DNA of 64,000 nt. It comes from Acinetobacter corruptisaponis (GTDB lineage Bacteria > Pseudomonadota > Gammaproteobacteria > Pseudomonadales > Moraxellaceae). The notes beneath the pieces are model-generated. The model worked only from the letters and a program-made list of their open reading frames with translations, had not been told where the DNA came from and did no database searches. The stretch's first letter is position 1. Each line of letters opens with the position of its first letter. The stretch spans positions 1,979,962-2,043,961 of the forward strand of contig NZ_CP125669.1 of NCBI RefSeq assembly GCF_030053775.1, written 5' to 3'. The position numbers were made by a program, and so were the translations under genes. This document shows, one piece after another, positions 53,052 through 63,163 of the stretch.

Positions 53052-53954
53052 TTAAGATTCTTTTTTCATTTCCTCAAACAGTTCAGCCCGCTGTTCATCG
53101 CTTAAGTCCAATTCTTCTGCCAACTCCTGAATTAGTTCTTCAACAATGGCTTCGGCATCAAAGTCTTCACCCTCTTCTTCTCCCCAGCCATCTTCATCAT
53201 AGCTATACTGCTTGACCAATTCTTTTTCAATCGTTTGAATTTCCTCTAAACCAATTTCCTTGATCTCAAATAAAGGCTGTTTGAGCAAAGGATTAACAGC
53301 ATATAAACCCTCTTCCTCCCAACCTTGCAGAATGATTAACGTTTGACTTTTATCATTATATTTTAACGCTTTATTATTTTTTATTAAGGCTTGTAATAAT
53401 ACAGGTTGTTCAGATAAATCTTCAAATGAACCTTTCAGCTCAATATCACCATAATCATAATCTGCAAAAATGGTTCTAACATGACTCTTTAATTGTTCAG
53501 GTTGATCTGCATAAGCTAAACTTGCAAAAAATTCATCATGCTCTTCCACCCATTGCTGTTTTTTGACTGACCACAGTGCATAAAATCGAGCTTCCTGTTC
53601 AAACTGAACCAGTTGAAATTTCTGCATATCTGCAAGTTGAATAAATGCAAAAGTATCCTCATCACTTAAGCTTTCAGGCAGCGTATCACGAGAGACTTCG
53701 CCCTGCTGATAAATATGTTCGCCACAACGTGAAAAGACAAAATCATCCAGTTTTTTTAATAATCCCTCATCTGCATCAAACAATGATTCAACCTCATAGA
53801 GTGCGAAATCACGCGCCCCATTGATTTCCAGTTGCTTATAGGCCGTTTCAGCTTGCTCCTTATCCTCAAAAACATTGTGAATACGGTTACCTGATGCATA
53901 AAAAACCTCATCATTATAACCAAAGTATTTCTCACGAATCACATAGGTGCCCAT
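53052..53954 (-). CDS. Acidic protein of unknown function
   Basis: 300 aa. I do not recognise a family. It has no signal peptide or membrane segment and is strongly acidic, most of all in the C-terminal 50 residues (EDGWGEEEGEDFDAEA and a Glu-rich helix). Aromatic residues are frequent in the N-terminal half (MGTYVIREKYFGYNDEVFYA). AGGGGAA precedes the ATG. It lies alone between two bidirectional terminators (53008 and 54116), so it is a single-gene unit. Confidence 0.75.
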   Translation of the reverse strand: MGTYVIREKYFGYNDEVFYASGNRIHNVFEDKEQAETAYKQLEINGARDFALYEVESLFDADEGLLKKLDDFVFSRCGEHIYQQGEVSRDTLPESLSDEDTFAFIQLADMQKFQLVQFEQEARFYALWSVKKQQWVEEHDEFFASLAYADQPEQLKSHVRTIFADYDYGDIELKGSFEDLSEQPVLLQALIKNNKALKYNDKSQTLIILQGWEEEGLYAVNPLLKQPLFEIKEIGLEEIQTIEKELVKQYSYDEDGWGEEEGEDFDAEAIVEELIQELAEELDLSDEQRAELFEEMKKES

Positions 53955-54115
53955 GTTGTTCCCCTAATTTATTTATCACTCAATTGTTTGTTTTTTCTGA
54001 TGTAAAACTTAAGCACTGTAAAGCCAGTGTTGTGAATCAACATTAATCGATTTTTAGTTTAAAAACCAATATCATGGGTTGATACAAGACAAATTATGTC
54101 GCTTCATTTTGGCAT

Positions 54116-54142
54116 AAAAAAACTCTTCTTGATGAAGAGTTT
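54116..54142. terminator. Terminator after pbpG
   Basis: AAAAACTCTTC and GAAGAGTTTTT form an 11-bp stem with a 5-nt loop, T-runs on both strands; ends pbpG transcription upstream of the acidic-protein gene. Confidence 0.8.
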
Positions 54143-54169
54143 TTATTTTAAAAACGGATCTACGCAGTA

Positions 54170-55246
54170 TTAAATACGTTTTGGCAGTGTTGCAACCCAA
54201 TTCAGTAGATTGGTTGCATCATTGGTACGTGCCTGTGAACTGGATGCACCAAGCAATACAACAACCGCTGGACGGGAATTGACTGTGGTGTGCATCACCA
54301 CACAACGTCCCGCCTCATTGATATAACCTGTTTTTGACAGATTAATGTTCCAGCCACCATTACGCACCAAGGCATTGGTATTGTTTGACTTCAACACACG
54401 ATAGCCTAGATTGAAGTCATAGGTTGGTGTGGTTGAGAACTGTCGAATCAAGCCATATTGTGAAGCTGCACTAACTAGAATGCCTAGATCACGTGCTGAT
54501 GAAACATTATGAGGATCCAGACCCGTTGATTCAGCATAACGAGTAGAACTCATACCCAATTGCTTTGCCTTAGCATTCATGGCTGCAATAAAGGCAGGAC
54601 GGCCACCTGGATAGGTACGAGCCAAAGCGGCTGCCGCAGGATTTTCAGACTTCATCAAGGCAAACAACAATGCTTCTGCACGGTTCATTGTGTCGCCAAC
54701 ACGCAGGGTTGAACTGGAGTTCTTACCACCCGCACCCGCAAAATCAATGGATTCCAGTGTAATTTCTTCAGACATATTTAAACGCGCGTCAGCAGTCACC
54801 ACAGCTGTCATCAGTTTAGTGATTGAAGCGATTGGCACAGACATATTGCTGTTTTTACTGTACAGCACTTCACCCGTTTGCGCATCCATCACTAGCGCAG
54901 CGCGGGCATTGACTGAAGGCTGGCTACTATAATTGCTGCTGTTGCTAAAAGTGTCGCGAATTTGTACAGTATTTTTAGGGCTACTCGACGATGTAATGGT
55001 TGCAGAACCACCACTGCGTAAAGTTGTCGTCACAGAGGTCGAGCCTTGCGGACTAATCTCTAAAGGTTCATCTTCCTCCATTAACTGGCTGGCATCATTC
55101 GCAGACCAGTTTAATGACGCGGAACCATTTGTACCCGAAGCAACTGGACTGTTATTGACCACCAGCTCGGCAAAGCTTGTTGAACTCCACGCCAACAAGA
55201 TAGACATGCCCAACACATGCATGACAGATTTTTTAGAATTTTTCAC
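54170..55246 (-). CDS. pbpG: D-alanyl-D-alanine endopeptidase (PBP7)
   Basis: 358 aa periplasmic serine peptidase of the S11 family that cuts peptidoglycan cross-links. Signal peptide (MKNSKK.., cleavage after SFA at about 26). A low-complexity Ser/Thr-rich stretch (about 30-110) precedes the catalytic domain with SxxK in SITK, SxN in SEN and KTG in LSKTGYI. The start appears to be GTG at 55246, without a strong ribosome site; an ATG eight codons in would lose the basic signal N-terminus. Confidence 0.9.
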   Translation of the reverse strand: MKNSKKSVMHVLGMSILLAWSSTSFAELVVNNSPVASGTNGSASLNWSANDASQLMEEDEPLEISPQGSTSVTTTLRSGGSATITSSSSPKNTVQIRDTFSNSSNYSSQPSVNARAALVMDAQTGEVLYSKNSNMSVPIASITKLMTAVVTADARLNMSEEITLESIDFAGAGGKNSSSTLRVGDTMNRAEALLFALMKSENPAAAALARTYPGGRPAFIAAMNAKAKQLGMSSTRYAESTGLDPHNVSSARDLGILVSAASQYGLIRQFSTTPTYDFNLGYRVLKSNNTNALVRNGGWNINLSKTGYINEAGRCVVMHTTVNSRPAVVVLLGASSSQARTNDATNLLNWVATLPKRI

Positions 55247-55457
55247 GACACAATACTCAACTCAGGACGCTGCACATTTGCGCTTACTATCATTATGCCT
55301 TACATTTGAACAAATCGGGTAAAGCTTTTATAGACACAATTGTGTACAACTATTCGCTAGAAACGGAGAATAGGATTGCTAATTTTGTCGTTTCAATGCA
55401 AGCTAATTTTGCTTTATGTAACAAAAAACCAGTTTTTCTGAAAAAAAGGAGGTCTTC

Positions 55458-56093
55458 TTGATCACTGTTCTTGTTGTTGATGATCATGAGCTCGTACGCA
55501 CAGGCATTTGCCGTATGCTGGAAGACCATCCAGATGTTGATGTTGTTGGGCAGGCTGAGTCAGGAGAGGAAGCGATTGCGCTAGTTCGGCAAAAACACCC
55601 TCAGGTGGTGCTGTTGGATGTAAACATGCCTGGCATTGGTGGGGTTGAAACCACGCGTCGGCTATTGCAGACCGCACCTGACACCAAGGTGATCGCGGTG
55701 AGTGGCCTTGCAGAAGAACCTTATCCATCCCTGTTACTTAAGGCTGGGGCAAAGGGTTATATCACCAAAGGTGCGCCGATTGCAGAAATGGTGCGTGCCA
55801 TTAACAAGGTGATGCAGGGCGGTAAATATTTCAGTGCCGACATAGCCGAACAACTCGCCAGTTCCTATCTTTCCGACACCCAGCAATCTCCATTTGATGC
55901 TCTTTCTGAACGGGAAATGCAGGTGGCCATGATGGTAGTCAACTGTATCAGTGCCCAGGAAATTGCAGATAAATTATTCGTCAGTGTAAAAACCGTAAAC
56001 ACCTATCGTTATCGTATTTTTGAAAAACTGGGAATTGATAGCGATGTCAAACTCACCCATCTTGCGATTCGATATGGACTCATTAAACCTTAA
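55458..56093 (+). CDS. gacA: Response regulator GacA (UvrY)
   Basis: 211 aa NarL/FixJ-type regulator. The receiver domain has Asp54 in LLDVNMPGIGG; the C-terminal LuxR helix-turn-helix (about 147-205) contains LSEREMQVAMMV and SVKTVNTYRYRIF. Sequence and length fit GacA, normally driven by GacS (not in window) and acting through Csr/Rsm RNAs. The start is TTG, but a full AGGAGG ribosome site lies 5 nt upstream. pilS follows after 16 bp. Confidence 0.9.
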   Translation: MITVLVVDDHELVRTGICRMLEDHPDVDVVGQAESGEEAIALVRQKHPQVVLLDVNMPGIGGVETTRRLLQTAPDTKVIAVSGLAEEPYPSLLLKAGAKGYITKGAPIAEMVRAINKVMQGGKYFSADIAEQLASSYLSDTQQSPFDALSEREMQVAMMVVNCISAQEIADKLFVSVKTVNTYRYRIFEKLGIDSDVKLTHLAIRYGLIKP

Positions 56094-56109
56094 TCATTAG
56101 TCATCGCCT

Positions 56110-57675
56110 ATGTTGGGACAAATTGCCTCCTCTATATCACAAACCATCTATCGACTAGGGATCTGGTATAGTGGTTATCGCCTGATTATTTCAGTCAGCC
56201 TGATCCTGATTTATGTACTTACCGCAGAACAACTAGGCAACAACTATCAATACCCCTTTCTCTATTTTTATACACTGCTGTGTTATATCTGCATCAATAT
56301 TTTCCAGCTCTTTTTACTGAAACTACTTCCACTGCAAATCACCAAGCAACTGATCTTTGTCTTTATTGTTGATGTAATTTGCCTGAGCATGATTACATTT
56401 TCAGCAGGTGGGCCAAACCTCCAGCTTAGCCTGCTCTATGTTATTATTATTTTTTCATCCGCCATTTTGCTTAATGCCCAGTTGTCTTTGATCGTGACGC
56501 TGTTCGCAGTAATTATGGTGGTTTACCAGCGTTTTCTGGGTAATTTTTTTGACTACAATAATTTAAATCATCTCGGCAATAGTGCTCTCCTTGCCTTTCT
56601 ATTTTTTGTGGTGCATGCGATTGGCCGTATTGCGGTGCAACGCTTTAAAATTCTGGAAACCTTAACTTTCCACCAATCTATCGAGATCCATCAACTCCAG
56701 AACATTAACCGCTATATTCTCGAACAGATCGAGGATGGTTATCTGGTGCTGGATGAAAGCAGCCATATTGTACTCAGCAATCCCGCCGCCAATACCCTGC
56801 TGGGTGTTCATTTTCCCATTTCGGCGGAAAAAACACCACTGATCAAATGGCAGCCCGACCTGTTCGAACTGATCAGGCTCAGTGACCTGAAAGATGGTGA
56901 GGAATTTAGTTTTGAATCGCAGCAAAGCCCTTATACCGTCAATGTAAAGGTTAAACACCTCATCGTTCCTGAACAGTCTCTCATTTTATTGATTTTAAAA
57001 GATGCACAGAAACTTAACCAGCAAGTCCAGCAATTGAAACTGGCGGCTTTAGGACAGCTCTCAGCCAGTATCGCTCACGAAATTCGCAACCCTCTGGCTG
57101 CAATTGTACAGGCCAATGAACTGCTCAAGGAAAGTGATGCCCATCAGCAGGACATGCTTTCACGCATGATTGGCAAACAGGCCAAGCGGATTGACAGCAT
57201 CATTCAGGATACGCTGGAAATGGCACGCAACAAGCCGACAGAGGCGCAGGTCATTCACCTGACTGATTTTTTTGGTAGCCTACTCAATGAAGATTTGGCT
57301 GATGCAAAACAACAGATTCAGCTCAATCTTCCCGAACGAGCCAGTATCCTGTTTGATGAAAAACAGTTAAGGCAGGTCATGATCAACCTGATTCGCAATG
57401 CATTGAGACATAATGCCGCAGATGCCGAATATATTGAGGTGCAGGTGCATTTAAAAGAGGGACGAACCTGTATTGATGTCATTGATTTTGGTACAGGCGT
57501 GGCAAAACGTGATATTTCTCAGCTATTCAAGCCATTTTTTAGTACCGAAATTAAAGGAACTGGTTTAGGATTGTACCTGTCTCATAGCTTTTGTGAGGCA
57601 AATCATGCAAAGCTCACCTATGTAGAGCGACAACAAGGAGCATGTTTCAGGATTGAATGCTCAAAAATTCATTGA
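56110..57675 (+). CDS. pilS: Sensor histidine kinase PilS
   Basis: 521 aa. Six predicted N-terminal membrane helices (about 20-180), a PAS domain (about 195-300), the HisKA box with phospho-His in SIAHEIRNPL, and the ATPase domain with N box NLIRNALRHN and G boxes DFGTGV and GTGLGLYLS. Partner of PilR for sigma-54-dependent pilin expression. pilR follows 22 bp downstream. Confidence 0.92.
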   Translation: MLGQIASSISQTIYRLGIWYSGYRLIISVSLILIYVLTAEQLGNNYQYPFLYFYTLLCYICINIFQLFLLKLLPLQITKQLIFVFIVDVICLSMITFSAGGPNLQLSLLYVIIIFSSAILLNAQLSLIVTLFAVIMVVYQRFLGNFFDYNNLNHLGNSALLAFLFFVVHAIGRIAVQRFKILETLTFHQSIEIHQLQNINRYILEQIEDGYLVLDESSHIVLSNPAANTLLGVHFPISAEKTPLIKWQPDLFELIRLSDLKDGEEFSFESQQSPYTVNVKVKHLIVPEQSLILLILKDAQKLNQQVQQLKLAALGQLSASIAHEIRNPLAAIVQANELLKESDAHQQDMLSRMIGKQAKRIDSIIQDTLEMARNKPTEAQVIHLTDFFGSLLNEDLADAKQQIQLNLPERASILFDEKQLRQVMINLIRNALRHNAADAEYIEVQVHLKEGRTCIDVIDFGTGVAKRDISQLFKPFFSTEIKGTGLGLYLSHSFCEANHAKLTYVERQQGACFRIECSKIH

Positions 57676-57697
57676 TTTAGATTAGGTTTTCGGGGAA

Positions 57698-59131
57698 ATG
57701 GCAACTAAACAACCACTCGTCTTGCTGGTAGACGATGAAGAAGACTTATGTCTCCTCATGCAAATGACGCTTGCACGAATGGGGATTAAAACCCATCTTG
57801 CCTATCGCGTAGAGCAAGCAAAAAAGTTCTTTACTGAATTTCAGTATGATGCCTGTTTAACAGACCTAAACCTTCCAGATGGCAATGGTCTCGATTTAGT
57901 CAAACACGTAACGCAGAACTATCCCAATACACCGATTGCGGTACTAACCGCCTATGGCAATATGGATATTGCCATTGCGGCATTGAAAGCGGGTGCATTT
58001 GATTTTGTCAGTAAGCCTGTCAATCAAACACATTTAGACCAGTTGATTCAAAAGGCGTTAAATCGCCCGCAACCTGAACAGGAAGCGGCTGAAACAGCTT
58101 TAGAAAATAAATTACTGATTGGCCGTTCGGCACCGATTCAACAATTACGGATCGCACTCAAGAAAATTGCCCGTTCTCAGGCACCTGTATTTATCACGGG
58201 CGAGTCTGGAACAGGTAAGGAAGTCGTTGCCAATCTGGTTCATCGTCTAAGTAACCGTAGTGAAGGGCCTTTTATTGCGATTAACTGCGGTGCCATTCCA
58301 ACTGAATTGATGGAAAGTGAACTGTTCGGACATAAGAAAGGCAGTTTTACAGGTGCGGCACAGGACAAACAGGGCTTAATTCTGTCAGCACACGGTGGCA
58401 GCCTGTTTCTGGACGAGATCGCAGAACTACCACTCAATATGCAGGTCAAATTATTGCGTGCCGTACAGGAGAAGAAAATCCGTCCTGTCGGCTCAGATCA
58501 GGAAATTGATGTTGATTTCCGTGTGATCAGTGCCAGCCATCAGGACCTTGAACTTCTGGTTCAGCAGGGCCGTTTCCGTCAGGACTTATTTTTCCGTATT
58601 CACGTCATGGATATCGTGCTGCCACCTTTGCGTGAGCGTGGCCAGGACATTCTTTTGTTGGCCAATCACTTTATCCAGAAAATTAGCCAGGAATGGGAAC
58701 TTCCTGCAAAAACCCTGTCTTCCCGTGCAGAACAGTTCCTGTTACAGCAATATTTCCCAGGCAATGTGCGTGAGTTACGCAACATCATTGAACGCGCCAT
58801 CACCCTCAGTGATGATGAAAACATCGATCTTGCACATTTGCAAACAGCCCCATTACGCGGCTCAATTGCGACTCCTGTCACCATGCCATTCGCAACACAG
58901 GAAGAGCATGAACAGACTCATCAAAGTGCCAGCCCTGCAATAAGTTCTAAAAAGCTTCCACCTGAGGGGCTGGAACGTTATCTAGAGAATATTGAGAAAG
59001 AAATCCTGCTCAATGCACTCAATCTCACCCACTGGAACCGTACCTTGGCCGCCAAGAAACTGGGCATGACGTTCCGCTCTTTACGCTATCGTTTGAAAAA
59101 ATTTGGACTCGATACTGAAGATGATGAGTAA
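57698..59131 (+). CDS. pilR: Sigma-54-dependent response regulator PilR
   Basis: 477 aa. Receiver domain with Asp56; AAA+ domain with Walker A GESGTGKE, the sigma-54 contact loop GSFTGA, Walker B GGSLFLDEIAEL and the Arg-finger segment; C-terminal Fis-type HTH (NRTLAAKKLGMTFRSLRYRL). Activates pilA and other sigma-54 promoters. Last gene of gacA-pilS-pilR, followed by a terminator. Confidence 0.95.
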   Translation: MATKQPLVLLVDDEEDLCLLMQMTLARMGIKTHLAYRVEQAKKFFTEFQYDACLTDLNLPDGNGLDLVKHVTQNYPNTPIAVLTAYGNMDIAIAALKAGAFDFVSKPVNQTHLDQLIQKALNRPQPEQEAAETALENKLLIGRSAPIQQLRIALKKIARSQAPVFITGESGTGKEVVANLVHRLSNRSEGPFIAINCGAIPTELMESELFGHKKGSFTGAAQDKQGLILSAHGGSLFLDEIAELPLNMQVKLLRAVQEKKIRPVGSDQEIDVDFRVISASHQDLELLVQQGRFRQDLFFRIHVMDIVLPPLRERGQDILLLANHFIQKISQEWELPAKTLSSRAEQFLLQQYFPGNVRELRNIIERAITLSDDENIDLAHLQTAPLRGSIATPVTMPFATQEEHEQTHQSASPAISSKKLPPEGLERYLENIEKEILLNALNLTHWNRTLAAKKLGMTFRSLRYRLKKFGLDTEDDE

Positions 59132-59146
59132 TACGCTGATCTAAAA

Positions 59147-59174
59147 ATAAAGCCCCTTTAAAAGGGGCTTTATT
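59147..59174. terminator. Bidirectional terminator between pilR and the S41 protease
   Basis: ATAAAGCCCCTTTT and AAAAGGGGCTTTAT pair over 14 bp across the centre, with A/T flanks on both sides; serves convergent genes. Confidence 0.85.
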
Positions 59175-59177
59175 ATG

Positions 59178-60356
59178 TTAAAGCTTACTTTTCAGCACCA
59201 GTTCAGTGACATGCTCTAAATAACTGTCCTCTTTCATTTCTGGTAGCAAAGGATAGGCTTGGTTTGGCTGAATCCCCTGTCCCTCAATCATGTTGCCATT
59301 TGGAGTGTAATAATGCGATACCGTCATTTGTAAAGCTGCACCACTTGGAAGTGGGAAAAGCTTTTGCACCACGCCTTTACCATAACTGTTCTCCCCAATC
59401 ACCCATGCCCGTTTATGTTCTTTCAAGGCTGCGGTAAACACTTCAGCCGCCGATGCGGAACGGCGGTTGATCAGAATCCCCAGTTTAATATTTTGAAAAT
59501 CATTGGAGGGCAATGCCTGAAACTGCTGATCGCCCTCAGAACGGCTTTTTGTGGTGACAATGAGTCCCTGATTCAGAAATAAGTCTGCGGATTCAACCGC
59601 AGCGGAAAGCAGTCCACCTGGATTATTGCGTAAATCCAGCACGACTGCCTTTAACTTGGTTGAACTGTATTCCTCAATCAGACGTTTGATTTCATTGGCT
59701 GTATCTTGCTGAAATACCCGAATTTTGAGTACCAATACCTGATTATGCAATAAAACAGGTTCAATATCGGTTTCGACTTTTTTATTCCGAACCAGAATTA
59801 CGGTGCTATTGCTGTTTTCAGGCTGTATTTGCAGGGTGCTGCCAATCGTTCCATAAAGCAGACCCTGCACCTGATCCTGATTCAGGCTCTTTAATTCCTG
59901 ATTGTCAATTTTCAGGATGGTTTGCCCATTACGCAATCCCAGCTTATTGGAGTCCGACCCTGTTTTTAGGTCATGAATCTGCCATAAGCGGGCAAAGCTG
60001 TCGTAATTTAAATTAAAATCAACAGAAGCCAGATCACCCTCAGTATATTGAATCAGCTGGCGATATTCCTCAGCAGACAGATAACGGGAATAGCGATCCA
60101 GACCACTGACCAATCCCTTGATGGCCTGCTGGAACAGGGCATCATCAGATTTCTTGTCAACATAGTTGTCCCGTACAATGCCATAGATCTGTACAAACTG
60201 TTGAATTGACTCAATTGGCACTTCGGCGGTGCTATGCGGTGCAGTCTCATCCACCCAGCCCGACGGATGTGGACTTGGTGCTGCATATAGGATATGCCCC
60301 CAACACATCAACAAACCTGCATATAAAGCCCTGTAAATGTTGTTGTGCTGGGTCAT
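59178..60356 (-). CDS. Carboxyl-terminal processing protease (S41 family)
   Basis: 392 aa. Signal peptide ending ILYA (about 25), a PDZ domain (about 130-200; KLGLRNGQTILKIDN) and the S41 catalytic domain with the VLDLRNNPGGLLSAAV strand, nucleophile Ser in RRSASAAEVF and catalytic Lys in SYGKGVVQ. CtpA-type, shorter than Tsp/Prc. Likely trims periplasmic proteins. Located 71 bp downstream of gpmI on the same strand, as in pseudomonads. Confidence 0.92.
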   Translation of the reverse strand: MTQHNNIYRALYAGLLMCWGHILYAAPSPHPSGWVDETAPHSTAEVPIESIQQFVQIYGIVRDNYVDKKSDDALFQQAIKGLVSGLDRYSRYLSAEEYRQLIQYTEGDLASVDFNLNYDSFARLWQIHDLKTGSDSNKLGLRNGQTILKIDNQELKSLNQDQVQGLLYGTIGSTLQIQPENSNSTVILVRNKKVETDIEPVLLHNQVLVLKIRVFQQDTANEIKRLIEEYSSTKLKAVVLDLRNNPGGLLSAAVESADLFLNQGLIVTTKSRSEGDQQFQALPSNDFQNIKLGILINRRSASAAEVFTAALKEHKRAWVIGENSYGKGVVQKLFPLPSGAALQMTVSHYYTPNGNMIEGQGIQPNQAYPLLPEMKEDSYLEHVTELVLKSKL

Positions 60357-60427
60357 TCGTTCACCTTATGAAGAACTCTCTCTTTCACCTTGCAAAGCTT
60401 TAAACGCTTCTCAGGATTAGGGGAGAT

Positions 60428-61972
60428 TTATTTTAGAGTAATTAAATTTTTACCCTGCATTTCTGGCGGTACAGGAATCTGCATCAAATGAAGCAATGTT
60501 GGCGCAACATCTGCCAAAACCCCACCCTCGGCAATGGTTGCCTGCGTTGGTCCAACATAGATAAATGGAACCAGTTCAGTGGTGTGCTGGGTATGAACCT
60601 GTCCACTGTCGTAGTCCTGCATTTGCTCTACATTACCATGATCGGCGGTAATTAACATATGCCCTTTGTTTGCCATGACAGCCTCATAGACACGTCCCAA
60701 ACAGGTGTCCACTGTCTCAACCGCTTTTACCGCAGCGTCAAACACGCCCGTATGCCCAACCATGTCGCCATTGGCATAGTTCACCACCAACAGGTCAAAC
60801 TCACCTGAATTAATGGCATTCACCAGTTCATCAGTGACTTCTATGGCACTCATTTCAGGTTTCAGGTCATAGGTTGCCACGTTTGGTGATGGAATCAGGA
60901 TACGCTTCTCACCTGCATATTCATCTTCACGGCCACCACTAAAGAAGAACGTGACGTGTGCATATTTTTCAGTTTCAGCAATACGCAACTGGGTTTTGCC
61001 TAAACCAGACAGGTATTCACCAATGGAATTTTTAAGTTCTTCAGGCATATAGGCAACAGGTGCATCAATGCTGGCCTGATAACGGGTCAGCATCACAAAC
61101 TTTGACAAATGCGGAACAACTTTACGTTCAAAGCCTGCAAAATCCTTTTCAACAAAGGCACGGGTGATTTCACGGGCACGGTCAGCACGGAAATTCATAA
61201 ATACAATGCTGTCGCCATCCTGTACCTTGACGGTTTCACCAATACGGGTCGCCCGAACAAATTCATCGTTTTCATCCGCCGCATAGGCCTGTTGCAAGCC
61301 ATCAACCGCAGAATAGGCAACACGGATTGCCTCTCCCTCTGTTATCAGGCGGTAGGCTTCCTCAACACGGTTCCAGCGATTGTCACGGTCCATGGCAAAA
61401 TAGCGGCCAATCATTGAAACAATACGCCCCTGATTTGGGTATTGGGCAAACATGGCATCCAGTTTTTCCAGTGATGGCTTGGCACTGCGTGGTGGTGTAT
61501 CACGACCATCAAGGAATGCATGCAGGTACACTGTTGCGCCACGTTTTAGCGCAAGCTCACACATGGCAACGATATGGTCTTCATGCGAGTGTACACCGCC
61601 CTCTGACAGCAACCCCATCACATGCACCGCGCCATGGGCTGCCTTGGCTTTTTCCACCGCATCCACCAGCACTTCATGCTCAAAGAAATCACCTGTACGA
61701 ATGTCTTTGGTAATACGGGTAAAATCCTGATACAGCACACGACCTGCACCCAGATTCATATGTCCAACTTCTGAGTTGCCCATCTGTCCATCAGGCAAGC
61801 CCACATCCTCACCTGAACCAGAAATTAAACTATTGGGATGCTTGGCTTTCATGGCGCTGAGGTTTGGCGTTTTTGCCGCCAGATAAGCATTGTCCTCAAC
61901 CGCTTCACGATGTCCCACGCCATCCATAATGACCAGAACGTGAGGAATTTTGCCAGCATTTGCATCCGTCAT
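60428..61972 (-). CDS. gpmI: 2,3-bisphosphoglycerate-independent phosphoglycerate mutase
   Basis: 514 aa, Mn-dependent glycolytic mutase interconverting 3- and 2-phosphoglycerate. The nucleophile Ser is in [17 protein letters not shown], the metal-binding motifs in [20 protein letters not shown] and [11 protein letters not shown]. Full length. The 120-bp gap upstream contains a strong Fur-like box, listed separately. Followed by the S41 protease gene. Confidence 0.97.
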   Translation of the reverse strand: MTDANAGKIPHVLVIMDGVGHREAVEDNAYLAAKTPNLSAMKAKHPNSLISGSGEDVGLPDGQMGNSEVGHMNLGAGRVLYQDFTRITKDIRTGDFFEHEVLVDAVEKAKAAHGAVHVMGLLSEGGVHSHEDHIVAMCELALKRGATVYLHAFLDGRDTPPRSAKPSLEKLDAMFAQYPNQGRIVSMIGRYFAMDRDNRWNRVEEAYRLITEGEAIRVAYSAVDGLQQAYAADENDEFVRATRIGETVKVQDGDSIVFMNFRADRAREITRAFVEKDFAGFERKVVPHLSKFVMLTRYQASIDAPVAYMPEELKNSIGEYLSGLGKTQLRIAETEKYAHVTFFFSGGREDEYAGEKRILIPSPNVATYDLKPEMSAIEVTDELVNAINSGEFDLLVVNYANGDMVGHTGVFDAAVKAVETVDTCLGRVYEAVMANKGHMLITADHGNVEQMQDYDSGQVHTQHTTELVPFIYVGPTQATIAEGGVLADVAPTLLHLMQIPVPPEMQGKNLITLK

Positions 61973-62058
61973 AATGGACTCTCTGTTTGTCTATCATTTG
62001 ATCGGCATAGTTTACCGAAATTTGACAAATTTCTCCATGATCTTGCAGATGCTTTAAT

Positions 62059-62073
62059 CAATAATGATTATCA
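62059..62073 (-). promoter_or_regulatory. Fur-like box upstream of gpmI
   Basis: On the minus strand TGATAATCATTATTG matches the 15-bp Fur core TGATAATNATTATCA at 13 of the 14 defined positions. A TATAGT hexamer sits a few bases upstream (62082-62087), so the box would overlap the transcript start. No paired -35 is clear. Iron control of gpmI is an inference. Confidence 0.5.
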
Positions 62074-62092
62074 ATTCAAACTATACAGACCT

Positions 62093-63163
62093 CTAGCGTG
62101 CACGATAGAGCAAATAGCTCCCTGCCGCAAACATCAACAGGATTGGCAGCAAGACAAACCACGCAGGCGATGGTGCATAGACCAGACTCGCATAGCCCAA
62201 AAAGTCCTGTAAATAGAAAAAGCCCAGTCCTGTGAACAGTGCAATCACCAGACGGAAACCCATCGACTGCTGACGCAATGGGCCAAAAATAAAGGAACAG
62301 GCGATCAATACCAGCGTAATCAGGGCAAAGGGTGAAGCAACTTTTTGCCAGAATGCCAATTCATAGGTTTTTGGCACCTGACTATATTCTTTCAGGTAGC
62401 GCATAAAACTGATCAGTTGACTTGGCGACAAATCCTCTGGGTCCAGCGTAACCATATGTACATATTTAGGCTGTAATGCCAGACCCAATGGCTGTTGCTC
62501 ATGATCAGTCTTGATCGCATTGCCCTGCGCTAGTAAATCGACCTGATGCGACTCTTTTAAAGTCCACTGTCCATCTTTGACAAACTGCCCTTGTTCAGCA
62601 CTGACAAAAGACTGCAAACGGTAGTTTTGATCGAAATCAATGACATTAATATTACGAAGTTGCCCCTGAGCATTGGCATAGTCAATATAGATAAAGCGCT
62701 GCCCCTCACGTGACCAATAGCCTTTTACCTCACCCAAAGATGCGACACTGCGCTGTTTTTTAATGCTCTGCGCTTTTTCATTGGTATATGGGATCACCCA
62801 TTCACTCAAGGCAAACGACAGGATGATCAGCAATAAAGCGGAACGCATCACCCAACCCACAATGCGCCATAGGCTGATGCCCACTGAACGCATCACAATC
62901 AGCTCACTATTGGATGCCAATGCCCCCAGTCCTAAAACTGAACCAATCAATGCCGCAACAGGCAGGATTTCATAGAGATAACGCGGCGCACCCCACATTA
63001 CAAACAGGAACGCCTGCCATGCGTTATAATCAGGCTTAAGTGAACCCAGCTCACCCAGATAGGTAAACAGCACCTGTAGAAAAGACAGTACCAGCGTGGT
63101 TCCCAACATGGCGAGAACCGTGGTTTTGGTGACATGTCTGGCGACTATTCGACGTGCTAACAT
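62093..63163 (-). CDS. lptG: LPS export permease LptG
   Basis: 356 aa inner-membrane subunit of LptB2FG, which extracts LPS from the inner membrane. Three N-terminal helices, a periplasmic jellyroll domain (about 135-260) and three C-terminal helices; the N-terminal RRIVARHVTKTTVLAML and LRQQSMGFRLVIALFTGLG segments fit. The ATG at 63163 overlaps the lptF TGA as TGATG; a GTG one codon earlier is an alternative. Confidence 0.95.
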   Translation of the reverse strand: MLARRIVARHVTKTTVLAMLGTTLVLSFLQVLFTYLGELGSLKPDYNAWQAFLFVMWGAPRYLYEILPVAALIGSVLGLGALASNSELIVMRSVGISLWRIVGWVMRSALLLIILSFALSEWVIPYTNEKAQSIKKQRSVASLGEVKGYWSREGQRFIYIDYANAQGQLRNINVIDFDQNYRLQSFVSAEQGQFVKDGQWTLKESHQVDLLAQGNAIKTDHEQQPLGLALQPKYVHMVTLDPEDLSPSQLISFMRYLKEYSQVPKTYELAFWQKVASPFALITLVLIACSFIFGPLRQQSMGFRLVIALFTGLGFFYLQDFLGYASLVYAPSPAWFVLLPILLMFAAGSYLLYRAR

